From NCBI GenBank assembly GCA_022843805.1, contig JALHMY010000025.1, forward strand, positions 35,476 to 99,475: DNA of 64,000 nucleotides. Direction: 5' to 3'. This document shows positions 55,894 through 64,000 of the stretch, in pieces; within the stretch, counting starts at the first letter, position 1, and the number at the start of each line of letters is the position of its first letter. The notes under the pieces are model-generated. The model did not search any database, was not told the origin of the DNA, and saw only the letters and a list, made by a program, of their open reading frames with translations. The position numbers and the translations under genes are program-made. The DNA comes from Fuerstiella sp. (GTDB lineage Bacteria > Planctomycetota > Planctomycetia > Planctomycetales > Planctomycetaceae).

Positions 55894-58800
55894 TCAGATT
55901 GCACCCAGCATAAACGCGACCGCAAGCAGAATCACGAGCACTGCCACGGCAATAGCGGCAATCACGCCTCCGGACAGCTTAATCGTCTTCTGGCCTTCGG
56001 CGTCGATTGAACGCAACATCGGTTCTGTTGCCTGAGAATCCGCATCCAGCGCAGCTTTGGACGGACTAACGGGCTTTTCACCGGTCTGCGATTTGGTCCG
56101 TGCCGGAGCTGCAAGAGTGGCTGCGGCACTGCCCGCTCCGCGTCCTCCGGCGGCTGGTGACGCCGGCTGGCGGGTCGAGGTCCGTGATGACAGATCATCT
56201 TCAAAGTTGTCCGGAACGGAGCTGTGAGAAGGCGTTTTTGAAAACGCCGATTTTTTGCCGTCGTCAGAAAAGACGTCGTCAAAAATCTCAATCAGCATCT
56301 TGTCTTCGGCTTCCTTCTTCGCCTTGATTTTTTCCTTTCCGGTGACCTTCTTCTTTGGCTTCGCCTGCTCCCGTGCCGATGGCTTCTGAGGCGGAGTTTT
56401 GGAAATCTCGGCTGCTGGAGTTTTGGTGACGGTCGCTATGTCATCGCGACTGCCCTTTCCTCGATCAGCCGCTGACGAACGCTCGCTCGTTTTGGCTGAT
56501 TCTGCCGTCGTCACTTTCTGCTGTTCGCGGCTGACTTTTCCGGTCTCTGCCGGTTTTGCCGCAGAAGCAGCGGATTCAGACGCGCTTTCTTTCGAAGAGT
56601 CAGTGTCTTTGGCAGATGTCGCCTCTTCCGATTTGGATGCAGCCGGGGCAACCGACTCACTCACTGCTTTCGGTAATGTCTTTTCGCGCGGCTTGTCAGC
56701 AGTCGCCTTTGACTCGGTTGCCTTTACGTCAGGAGCCTTTTCAGCCGAAGGTGTATCAGCAGCTGGTTTTTCGCCCGCTCCCGCCTCTTCTGCCGCCTGT
56801 CCTTTCGCGACTTTCTCTTTCGCAGCCTGTTCGGCCGCTGCCGCGCGGCGCGCTGCCTTTCGCGCAGCCGATTCATCAGCCGCCTTTTTCAGCGCCGCAG
56901 CCTTCTTTGAACTGGCCGCTTCAGCCACGGCTGAGGAGCCGTCAGATGTGTCTTTTGATTTCGCAGTCGACCGTTTTTCCTGCTCTTCAACCTCAGCCCT
57001 TGCAAGAGCCTCGATTCGTTCCTGTTCGGCCTTTTCCTTCTCCAGCCGTTCCCGTTCGGCTTTTTCCTGCTCTGCTTTTTCGCGTTCTGCCTTCTTTGCA
57101 GCCGCTTTCTCTTCTGCTGCTTTTTCCGCGGCCGCTTTCCGTTCAGCGGCCTCAGCCGCTGCGGCTTTCTCCAGCGCTTCCTTCAGAATGGCATCACGCT
57201 GCGCAGAGATTCCCTTCGGCTTGCCGGCCTTGTCTGCCGCGCCGCCTTCCCGTCTCGCATTCTTCTTAAACGACGGAGGAGGTGCTGTTACCGATCTCGT
57301 TGAACCGAGGCTCTCCACAGGTTCATCGTCAACCTCGTCTTCATCATCATCGTCTTCCTCCTCAGCATCGAAACCGAGAGGCAAATCATCGTCGTCGACC
57401 GGTCGTTTTTTCGACGGTTTTTCCGCAGGCGGTCTTTTTCGTGACGACGATTCTTTTGATTCGGGCTTCTTCCGCAGTTCCGTCCGGCCGGAAGAAGATT
57501 TCTTTGACTTTAATCGCCGACGGTCATCGTCGCGTTTCGCTTCCGGCTTGCGGCGAGATTTTCGGCGCGACGATCGATCGTCGTCTTCATCCTCTTCGTC
57601 TTCCTCCTCGCCTTCTTCGTCGTCTTCGTCCTTATCTTCATCTTCATCTTCATCTTCGTCCTCATCTTCATCATAGAAGCGTCCGCCGCTGACGAAGCGT
57701 GAATTGGCTGAGGTATCGTAGTCGTCGTCCTCTTCTTCCTCATCGCCATCGTCTTCATCGTCGGATCCGCCGAGTGCCAGGCGGTACGTGCCGCGAGCGT
57801 CCCGTCGTTTTCCGGGAGTCAGGGGTGCGTAGAGGTCTTCCTGCTCAACATCGGAATCCACATCTGAGTCGACATCGGAATCAACGTCTGAATCGAGGTC
57901 CACGTCTGAGTCGAGCGGCAACGGAATGTGTCGAGACTTCCCGCCTTTAGATTTCGGTGGAGGGCCTTTGGATTTCGCCGCCGACTTTGAACTGCGTGCG
58001 GCTTTTGAACTGCCAGAGCTCTTCGAGCGGCCTGAGGATTTGGATTTCTCCGAAGACCCGGATTTGCGCGGGGAGGGCTTGGAACGGCCGGAACGGGAAC
58101 TTTTCTTCGCCACACCTGAAGATGTTCGTCGGCCGCGTTTTTTTCCTGTGGATCGACGATCGTCTTCGTCGTCCTCGTCCTCATCTTCAACGTCTTCATC
58201 ATCGATATCCGAATCGATTTCATCGTCATCGTCTTCATCGTCGATATCTGAGTCTTCGACGTCGGAATCGTCTTCTTCTTCGTCGTCATCCTCATCGTCG
58301 TCACGCGACTTTTTGGATTTCGCCGGAGCAGAACGGTCGATTCCGGCCACATCATCAATGTGGGCGCGAATTTCACCCAGGGTCACCGGCTGGAACAACG
58401 TGGTTCCATACCGAGTGGAATTGATCTTCTTCTTAACGGTCCCCTGTTCCTCTTCGGAGAAAACAGCAACGCAGGGAACCTTCAGTGACCTCGCATAGGC
58501 CTGCATCTGCGGAAACACGTCCATCGCCAGTGAAGCGTCTTCGTCCGCAAGAAAGAGGATTCCGTCCGGGGGCGTCTGACTCTTCAGCCGTGCAAAAGCC
58601 TCATCAGGATCTTCGATGAACTCAGTTGTGATCTCGAATTTGTCAAAGTAGGTCTTCAGCGACTTGTGACGCTTCTGTCCGTTGTCAACAACCAGCAGGT
58701 TAAAATCGGGAGTAAGCCGAGCAGGCGCTTTGGTTGTCTTTTTAGTCTCCTCCGGCTCCTCGACCTCCTCACCCATTTCTCGCAGAATGGCTCGAAGTTC

Positions 58801-59865
58801 ACGATTAACCTCCGCGTAGTTCTGGTAGCGGGCCGCGGGGCTGATATTCAGCATCCGGGTGCAAACTTTGACCACATTCGCCGGCAGTCCGGGCGACACA
58901 ATATTGACAGGACGCACGTTGGAATAACGGGCCAGCTGCAACCGTTCCTCACGATCCGCGGTTCTGGGCCATGGTGGTTCACCACTGAGCAGTTCGTAAT
59001 AGATCGAGCCAGCGAAGAAAATGTCGCTGCGAGGGTCATTGCGGGGAGCGTTGGTTCCACGTTCCAGAGATGAATATTCGAGAGCTCGCTGAACTTCGTC
59101 GCTCGTTCCGGCCTGAGTAGGATTTTCAGCACCGGCCAGTCCAAAGTCCACCAGCTTCGCCACTCCGGCGCTGCTCATCAGAACGTTGGTCAGTTTCAGG
59201 TCACGATGTGTGGCACCGAGCGTCAGAGCATATTCCAGGGCCGAACAGATCTGATAAATGCAGCGAGTCGCTTCCAGCGGAGAAAGCGTCTTGCGGATTT
59301 TCATAAAGTCGCGAAGGTTCCCGCCTTCGACGAATTCCATTGTAAAGAAATGATATCGTCCATCGTCGCCAATATCGTAAATGGGCACAATGTGCGGATG
59401 GATGAATTTCATGCAGATGCGGGCTTCACGTTCAAATCCCGCAACCGCCTTCGGATCGTCCGCCCAGCGTTCCCGCAACAGTTTTAACGCAACAATTCGA
59501 TTGTCATCGACCGTTGCCGCACGGAACACTCGAGCAAAGCTCCCAGACGCATTTCGATACAGAAGTTTGTATTTGCCAAGAACAAGCCCGTCCGTTTCGC
59601 CCTTTAGAATTCGCCCGGACTGCAGTGGTGTCAGGAGCTGGCGGCGTTCCAGCAGGTCAAGCACATCGCGCACTCCTTCCGCATTCGCAGCTTCAGCGTC
59701 CACCTGAGCCCATTCGGCCGGTTTCAGCAGTCGCGAAGTTAGCAGGAAATTTTTCAGACCGTCTGTCGATTTGATCGGCGGCATTGACCGGGAATGCAAT
59801 CGAGTGTGTGGGGCCGGGCTGCACTCTGCGACTGTTGCAGAATGATTCATGGATTTTGCCTGCAA
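55894..59865 (-). CDS. Large Ser/Thr kinase with pseudo-receiver and tail anchor
   Basis: This 1323-aa protein has a Ser/Thr protein kinase domain at about residues 97-375, with catalytic lysine K128 (VALK), HRDLKLTNVLM (220-230) and DFGLAG (240-245). The glycine-rich loop is atypical (RNASGSFARVF instead of GxGxxG). A domain of about 120 aa with receiver-like folds follows (FNLLVVDNGQKRHK...GILFLADEDASLAMDV...), lacking the phospho-aspartate arrangement, so it is a pseudo-receiver. Long Asp/Glu-rich, Lys/Ser-rich and Ala/Lys/Glu coiled-coil regions occupy 530-1250, and a C-terminal membrane helix (VIAAIAVAVLVILLAVAFMLGAI) makes it tail-anchored. Start 59865 is taken from the frame; 59850 and 59784 are possible. 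It is among the largest planctomycete kinases; substrates unknown. Confidence 0.88.
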   Translation of the reverse strand: MQAKSMNHSATVAECSPAPHTRLHSRSMPPIKSTDGLKNFLLTSRLLKPAEWAQVDAEAANAEGVRDVLDLLERRQLLTPLQSGRILKGETDGLVLGKYKLLYRNASGSFARVFRAATVDDNRIVALKLLRERWADDPKAVAGFEREARICMKFIHPHIVPIYDIGDDGRYHFFTMEFVEGGNLRDFMKIRKTLSPLEATRCIYQICSALEYALTLGATHRDLKLTNVLMSSAGVAKLVDFGLAGAENPTQAGTSDEVQRALEYSSLERGTNAPRNDPRSDIFFAGSIYYELLSGEPPWPRTADREERLQLARYSNVRPVNIVSPGLPANVVKVCTRMLNISPAARYQNYAEVNRELRAILREMGEEVEEPEETKKTTKAPARLTPDFNLLVVDNGQKRHKSLKTYFDKFEITTEFIEDPDEAFARLKSQTPPDGILFLADEDASLAMDVFPQMQAYARSLKVPCVAVFSEEEQGTVKKKINSTRYGTTLFQPVTLGEIRAHIDDVAGIDRSAPAKSKKSRDDDEDDDEEEDDSDVEDSDIDDEDDDDEIDSDIDDEDVEDEDEDDEDDRRSTGKKRGRRTSSGVAKKSSRSGRSKPSPRKSGSSEKSKSSGRSKSSGSSKAARSSKSAAKSKGPPPKSKGGKSRHIPLPLDSDVDLDSDVDSDVDSDVDSDVEQEDLYAPLTPGKRRDARGTYRLALGGSDDEDDGDEEEEDDDYDTSANSRFVSGGRFYDEDEDEDEDEDEDKDEDDEEGEEEDEEDEDDDRSSRRKSRRKPEAKRDDDRRRLKSKKSSSGRTELRKKPESKESSSRKRPPAEKPSKKRPVDDDDLPLGFDAEEEDDDDEDEVDDEPVESLGSTRSVTAPPPSFKKNARREGGAADKAGKPKGISAQRDAILKEALEKAAAAEAAERKAAAEKAAEEKAAAKKAEREKAEQEKAERERLEKEKAEQERIEALARAEVEEQEKRSTAKSKDTSDGSSAVAEAASSKKAAALKKAADESAARKAARRAAAAEQAAKEKVAKGQAAEEAGAGEKPAADTPSAEKAPDVKATESKATADKPREKTLPKAVSESVAPAASKSEEATSAKDTDSSKESASESAASAAKPAETGKVSREQQKVTTAESAKTSERSSAADRGKGSRDDIATVTKTPAAEISKTPPQKPSAREQAKPKKKVTGKEKIKAKKEAEDKMLIEIFDDVFSDDGKKSAFSKTPSHSSVPDNFEDDLSSRTSTRQPASPAAGGRGAGSAAATLAAPARTKSQTGEKPVSPSKAALDADSQATEPMLRSIDAEGQKTIKLSGGVIAAIAVAVLVILLAVAFMLGAI

Positions 59866-60420
59866 AACTGGAAATGTACCGGAATCTGTCCTTTTTCAGA
59901 GGAAACAGGTACTCCGTGCAACATTGGTTCCAATTTTGCCGGCTCAAACAATATGACGAATAAAACAGGGTGATCCGAACGTGCCGGAAACCAGTAACCG
60001 GCAATAAACGTACGCCTTCTCTGAATGAATCGGAGAATCAGACATCGAAAAATGAAGGGTAGTTGGTCAGATCTCCAGGTTGGTGACTTCACCGGTCCTG
60101 CACATTACCTGACAGTCTCAAAACCACTCTGCCTCTCATGCCTGACGAATCCTACCACCACAAAAAGTGGGTTCAACTTTTTCACCAATTCTTTGTCCTC
60201 CTGTTGCAATTTGAAAACAAGCCCGCCGCCGGACATGAAACTTGCTGCACAACCGGCACTTTCACCAATTCCTGCGGTCGTCTCAATCAAAACCGTAACC
60301 AGAACAGAAAACTGAATCAATTCCCACCCTATTTCTCCGCAAATTCCACCCCTCAATCAAGCGGGTGTGGGTTCGGAGTGTTCATGTGTATATTTTTGTG
60401 GGGGAAGGCCCTGGGTGTGC
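59866..60420. other. Intergenic region upstream of the kinase
   Basis: No convincing gene is present between the kinase start and the acyltransferase stop. The region is comparatively A+T-rich near 60130-60330. It should hold the kinase promoter. A minus-strand frame at 60105-60356 has no protein-like character and was rejected. Confidence 0.45.
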
Positions 60421-61839
60421 TCAACTTCGCACAGCGACGTCAATCGCCATGCCGTCGGCTGCTCCCGCCGTTTCCGCTTTTGTACGTGGCTCAAGAGTGA
60501 CAGCGGCCGGTGGCCACCAGTCCTCAATATTTAACAAACTTAACAGCTGGCTTCGCAGAGTCTGCATCAGTACGTCGCCGGACCGGGACTTCTTTTGATT
60601 GGGGTCAACTTCGATCGCCTCCCCAATTCTCAGGTCCACATGCCATTCCGGTCGAATCGAAACGGAGTCGGTCATATCTTCTTCAAGTCGATGGACCGTC
60701 TCGGAAATTCGTTCCGGAGTGACCGGGCCACGTGTTTCTGAACAGTCCAGATACTGAGGCGGGTACATCGAAAGACACTGGAGGTAGTAGGAATCCGTGA
60801 GCTGCCTCCAGCGGCGACTTCTTTCCATTGGATCCAGTTTACCCTGAATGAGTGTGGGGACGATGGCGATTCGCAGGTCTTTGACTCGCCCAATCACATC
60901 TCCATATCGAGGAGATCCCAGCCATTCTCGTTCCTGCGGATGCAGCACAAAATCGATCAGTCGACTCATTCGCTCCGACATTGATCCGCTCTGTGGCTGG
61001 CCGAGGCATTCAATTTCGCGGGCAGCGAGCAGAGCCTGGCCCAACTGAGCGATACGGTCCAGCAGCGGCAGGTGTTCGTGTGATTTCCAGAAGGTTCGCT
61101 GTTCCAGTTTTGACAACACAGGACTGAGGGTTGCAACCGGATCGGTCGTCAGATGGTATCGAACCGATATCGGATGAACAACAACCTTGCCACCGTCAGT
61201 TCGAGCCCGTTTTTTTGCTGCCGCCCGAGCAATAAAAGACACACCATCCATAAATGCGAGCAGGCGATCATTACTTCGGGAGATGACACCTTCCGGAAAA
61301 ATGACCAGCGGACGCTCTGCCTCCGAGACGATCTGGACGGAACAGTCGAGTGCCTGGCGGTCGAGGCCCTCGCGATAAATGCTGAATCCGCCGCATCGAT
61401 TGGCGATAAATCCTTCCAGTCGACTCTGCTTGAAAATATGCCAGCTGGCCATCGCATAGATATGGCAGGGAGCTTCCTTAACAATCAGACCCATCAGCAT
61501 CGGATCCGACGGCCGACAGTGATTCGGACACATCAGCACTCCATGTCCGGCTCGAATTGATCGGCGAAGATTGTCCAGTCCGTCGATATTCCAGCTGACA
61601 ATTCCGTATGATGAACGAACAAAACGCCGAAGCGCAATTGTCCGAAACACCCAGGACCAAAGGCGTCCCCTGTACGGGGGCACAAACCGATACGGTTCCT
61701 CAATGATGACGTTATGCATCCGTTGCTTTCGAACCGATCCTGCAGTCAGAATTTCCGTGAAATCGTCTGTTGACGCCTGTTTTTCTGACTTTAACACAGG
61801 TGTTTCTCTGAAGCCAGCACACTCGGCAGACTGTGTCAT
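60421..61839 (-). CDS. PlsC-type acyltransferase
   Basis: This 472-aa protein carries the acyltransferase boxes NHCRPSDPMLMGL (NHx4D, motif I) near residue 100, a GG(F/Y)SIYREG-type stretch, and FPEGVISRSNDRLLAF (motif III) near 170-185. The first 60 residues are extra and polar, and the last 170 form an extension with no recognised domain. By family, it should transfer an acyl chain to a glycerol phosphate or similar acceptor at the inner membrane. A C-terminal extension of this type is frequent in planctomycete homologues. It ends 555 bp before the kinase start and is divergent from the rhomboid gene. Confidence 0.85.
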   Translation of the reverse strand: MTQSAECAGFRETPVLKSEKQASTDDFTEILTAGSVRKQRMHNVIIEEPYRFVPPYRGRLWSWVFRTIALRRFVRSSYGIVSWNIDGLDNLRRSIRAGHGVLMCPNHCRPSDPMLMGLIVKEAPCHIYAMASWHIFKQSRLEGFIANRCGGFSIYREGLDRQALDCSVQIVSEAERPLVIFPEGVISRSNDRLLAFMDGVSFIARAAAKKRARTDGGKVVVHPISVRYHLTTDPVATLSPVLSKLEQRTFWKSHEHLPLLDRIAQLGQALLAAREIECLGQPQSGSMSERMSRLIDFVLHPQEREWLGSPRYGDVIGRVKDLRIAIVPTLIQGKLDPMERSRRWRQLTDSYYLQCLSMYPPQYLDCSETRGPVTPERISETVHRLEEDMTDSVSIRPEWHVDLRIGEAIEVDPNQKKSRSGDVLMQTLRSQLLSLLNIEDWWPPAAVTLEPRTKAETAGAADGMAIDVAVRS

Positions 61840-61941
61840 TGTTGTGAAAACCGGTTTTCGATTTCCACTTCGCCTGACAGGCGTCGTGGTCTATAAAGTT
61901 TGTGGTTTTGACCGACACTCTGCTGTCCAAAGGATCGTCCT

Positions 61942-62745
61942 GTGATTCCACTGCGAGATAACATCCCGTCCCGAACCACACCGGTCGTCAATTATGCGAT
62001 GATTGCTATCTGCACACTGGTTTTTCTGAATCAGGCGTCTGACCCGGAAGGGAGCATCATGCGGTATGGTCTTGTCCCGGCACGTATCAGTCACCCCGGA
62101 GAACGTCTGGTGGTGGAAGAACGAGGACGAGTCGCCTCACCGATTCCCGGCATGCAGGTGATCACTCGGCGGGAAATTCCCCCTGCTGCTGTCCCCGAAT
62201 GGTCCACACTGCTCAGCTGTGTTTTTCTTCACGGTGGTTTGCTGCATCTGGCAGGAAATATGTGGTTTTTGTATATCTTCGGCGACAACGTTGAAGACCG
62301 GCTGGGGCACGTTGGCTATCTGATTTTTTATCTGGGCTGCGGCATTGCAGCAAGTTTAGCCCATTACCTGACGGATTCTCAGTCCCTGATTCCAACCATC
62401 GGTGCCAGCGGCGCCGTTGCCGGTGTGATGGGCGCCTATCTCATGCTTTACCCGCATGCCATGGTCATGTCGCTGATCCCCATCTTCATTTTCATTCATA
62501 TGGCCGTGATTCCCGCGCCCGTGTTTCTGGGGATCTGGTTTGTGCTGCAGCTCCTGCAGGGTACCTTTTCCATTGGTGGGACAGCGGCAGCAGGTGTCGC
62601 CTGGTGGGCTCATATCGGTGGTTTTGCCGCGGGATATCTGGTCGCTCGATTTCTGGAAAAAGGTGGTCAGACTCGTCCACGAGTTGTCGTTGTCCGGCCT
62701 GGAACCGAACGCGCTTCCCTCTACAAAATCCGCCGGCCCGACTGA
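61942..62745 (+). CDS. Rhomboid intramembrane serine protease
   Basis: This 267-aa protein begins at GTG 61942 with AAGGA seven bases upstream. The start MIPLRDNIPSRTTPVVNY is characteristic. Six or so membrane helices contain HGGLLHLAGNMWFLYIFGDNVED with N106, the catalytic serine S156 in GASGAVAGVMGAY, and catalytic histidine H224 in WWAHIGGFAAGYLVARF. It cleaves transmembrane segments of substrate proteins within the membrane. Targets cannot be inferred. It is divergent from the acyltransferase gene (102 bp apart). Confidence 0.95.
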   Translation: MIPLRDNIPSRTTPVVNYAMIAICTLVFLNQASDPEGSIMRYGLVPARISHPGERLVVEERGRVASPIPGMQVITRREIPPAAVPEWSTLLSCVFLHGGLLHLAGNMWFLYIFGDNVEDRLGHVGYLIFYLGCGIAASLAHYLTDSQSLIPTIGASGAVAGVMGAYLMLYPHAMVMSLIPIFIFIHMAVIPAPVFLGIWFVLQLLQGTFSIGGTAAAGVAWWAHIGGFAAGYLVARFLEKGGQTRPRVVVVRPGTERASLYKIRRPD

Positions 62746-63014
62746 CGGCGATTTTCTCCGTCCCGTTTGCCATTACGCCGTCGCGATTTGGTCAGCAGCT
62801 CGGTGTTAAGAAGGTGAATAAAATTTCACATGGCCGCGAGTTGCGTCTCTGCGACGATATGCGATAGTCGCAGGCAGTCGACCAATGCTGGCCGAATTCA
62901 ACGGCGACGGAAGAACTCGGTGCCGGGGCCTTGTCGAAGGCCACGCTCAGGACTTGTCCATAATCAACTTCGTGTTTTGAGTTGACGTAATCTGCCCCGC
63001 TCCAAAACTCCGGC

Positions 63015-63055
63015 CGGCGGAGCGACGGGTGTACAGTACACCCGTCGCTCCGCCG
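63015..63055. repeat. 41-bp perfect palindrome, copy A
   Basis: Arms CGGCGGAGCGACGGGTGTAC (63015-63034) and its exact reverse complement (63036-63055) flank a single A. The same core occurs in copy B at 63625-63675. Confidence 0.9.
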
Positions 63056-63311
63056 ACGGGATTGCCTGCACTTTCTGGCAACTGCAGGCCATTCACATCC
63101 ACGAAGCCCCGGATTTATAGATGGATGTGTTCAGATGGGTGGGTCCTCCAGAGTTCGCCATCGCTCAGAGATTCATCCGCGATTCATTTTTCTGCCCTGA
63201 AATTTTTCTGCCAATTCTTCGTCGCGTCTGCAACGTCACGGCTGCGGCCGGTGCGGACGAACCTCAAATGCTGATTCAGGCGGAGAATTCGTCATTGAAT
63301 CGCAGTTTTTA

Positions 63312-63381
63312 ACCACAGATAACACAGATGGGCACAGATAAAAACACAAGCGAAGTCGCTGCTGATATCTGTGATCTGTGT
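63312..63381. repeat. ACCACAGAT-type palindromic repeat, copy 2
   Basis: Starts ACCACAGATAACACAGAT and ends with ATCTGTGATCTGTG; matches the unit at 53642-53725 in arms and in the interior AAAAACACAAGCG. Confidence 0.7.
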
Positions 63382-63390
63382 CCCTGCCAC

Positions 63391-63464
63391 ATGGACCGAA
63401 TGCCGTCCTCCTCGCGGCGCGAGGTTTGAAGGTAGGCGGGGGTTTCAACTCCTGAAAAACTGCC
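63391..63464. repeat. Dispersed repeat, copy 2
   Basis: Similar to 31373-31445 in order and in the shared blocks GGACCGAATG, CCTCCTCGCGG, GGTTTGA and GAAAAACTG. Confidence 0.6.
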
Positions 63465-63624
63465 CGGGCTAGCAGCCGATTGTTGGCAGAAAGATTTCGA
63501 GGGCAGAAAAATTTTGTGGGAACGGGAGAACGGGGTGACAGAGCCTTGTCGAAGGCCATGCTCAGGACTTGTCCATAATCAACTGCGTGTTTTGCGTTGC
63601 CGAAACCTCCACCGCTGCCAAACT

Positions 63625-63675
63625 CCCGTCGGCGGAGCGACGGGTGTACAGTACACCCGTCGCTCCGCCGACGGG
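63625..63675. repeat. 51-bp perfect palindrome, copy B
   Basis: Arms of 25 bp (63625-63649 and 63651-63675) around a single A. The core 41 bases are identical to copy A at 63015-63055, extended here by CCCGT/ACGGG. Confidence 0.9.
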
Positions 63676-63815
63676 ATTCATCCTTCTGCCCAAAAATTTT
63701 TCTGCCAATTCCTCCTGCCTTCAACAACCGGGCTGCGGCGGGTGCGTGAGTGTCTGGTCGATGTGAGTTGCACCGCGGTCCGGCGCTGGATCGCGGAGCG
63801 ATTCACGAGGATGGG

Positions 63816-63995
63816 TTATGGGCAGGGTTCGATTGACGACTGTGGGGGCGGTACATCGCAGCGCATCGGGCCGGAGTATCGACCGAGGCAGTCGTCCCAG
63901 ACCAGAGTGGCGGATGATGAAGTCTGCCAGAAATCCGGATGATCAATCTTCCATCCCAGTGCGGCCATGTATTCCGTGATGATGGATTTATTCAT
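63816..63995 (-). CDS. Possible small protein at window edge
   Basis: A 59-aa frame from the ATG at 63995 encodes a Trp/Asp-rich sequence (KSIITEYMAALGWKIDHPDF, LVWDDCLGRYSGPMRC). It could be complete or could continue upstream beyond the window edge. The codon choice looks gene-like, but no family is recognised. Confidence 0.35.
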   Translation of the reverse strand: MNKSIITEYMAALGWKIDHPDFWQTSSSATLVWDDCLGRYSGPMRCDVPPPQSSIEPCP

Positions 63996-64000
63996 TCTTT

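Larger units (their letters stand above)
62746..63815. other. Repeat-rich gene-poor region
   Basis: Over 1 kb with no convincing gene. It holds a direct duplication (about 62929-63078 and 63544-63692) with perfect palindromes, an ACCACAGAT palindrome (63312-63381), a copy of the dispersed repeat (63391-63464) and CAGAAAAATTTT/TTTTTCTGCC motifs in both orientations (near 63190 and 63490). It looks like a nursery of small interspersed repeats. Confidence 0.7.

Noticed and set aside
56399..57676. Long plus-strand frame opposite the kinase
   Set aside because: It is the antisense of the low-complexity acidic/Lys/Ala region; its Ser/Ala/Phe-rich protein is a composition artefact.
60105..60356. 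Minus-strand 83-aa frame upstream of the kinase
   Set aside because: It has no ribosome binding site or family similarity and ends in intergenic text.
1..64000. tRNA or rRNA genes
   Set aside because: No tRNA-like TTCGAATC arms with matching acceptor or conserved rRNA segments were recognised; this was an eye scan only.

Overview
The window is chromosomal DNA of a planctomycete. This is inferred from gene content, not from a ribosomal marker. The signs are a DUF1559 protein, a PVC-type cytochrome c/HEAT-repeat protein, a very large Ser/Thr kinase with acidic low-complexity tails, a Tat-exported Gfo/Idh/MocA oxidoreductase, a leucine-rich-repeat lipoprotein, and many G+C-rich palindromic intergenic repeats. 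I saw no rRNA, tRNA, complete insertion sequence, phage or CRISPR array.

Layout. 1-9.1 kb: a beta-propeller-like exported protein, an exported oxidoreductase, a DUF4177-like small protein, purine nucleoside phosphorylase, a staphylococcal-nuclease-like protein, a one-TM protein, a radical SAM/SPASM protein and a DEAD-box RNA helicase. 9.3-10.3 kb: a four-CBS protein. 10.4-20.0 kb (minus strand): a compact chemosensory operon of a 119-aa protein, CheW, a receptor without a sensor domain, a CheA-receiver hybrid kinase, a receiver-DUF4388-like protein, an FHA/coiled-coil protein and a second coiled-coil protein. 20.4-24.2 kb: PAAR, VgrG and a second FHA protein, i.e. type VI secretion parts with no sheath or baseplate genes in the window. 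24.3-26.5 kb: a membrane-anchored spermidine-synthase-like protein. 26.8-31.1 kb: an operon of an ECF sigma factor, a putative anti-sigma protein and two exported proteins, one with DUF1559. 31.4-35.6 kb: small and hypothetical proteins, including a relative of the sigma-operon protein, and an LRR lipoprotein. 35.6-36.5 kb: tandem palindromic repeats. 36.5-42.6 kb: gltB-gltD glutamate synthase. 43.4-50.1 kb: an esterase/PVC-cytochrome fusion and a GH57 enzyme. 50.3-55.6 kb: a DoxX-like protein and an ATPase plus a triplicated-module protein, separated by repeat debris. 55.9-62.7 kb: the giant kinase, an acyltransferase and a rhomboid protease. 62.7-64 kb: a repeat-rich, gene-poor tract.

How the genes work together. 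The clearest functional unit is glutamate synthase. The most unusual unit is the chemosensory operon beside the VgrG/PAAR/FHA genes: two FHA proteins and two receiver proteins suggest a phosphorylation-controlled machine, perhaps contact or secretion rather than swimming. The ECF operon looks like a self-contained envelope regulon. The ATPase/triplicated-module pair is the best candidate for an undescribed two-gene system. All functions rest on motif recognition by eye; no database search was run.
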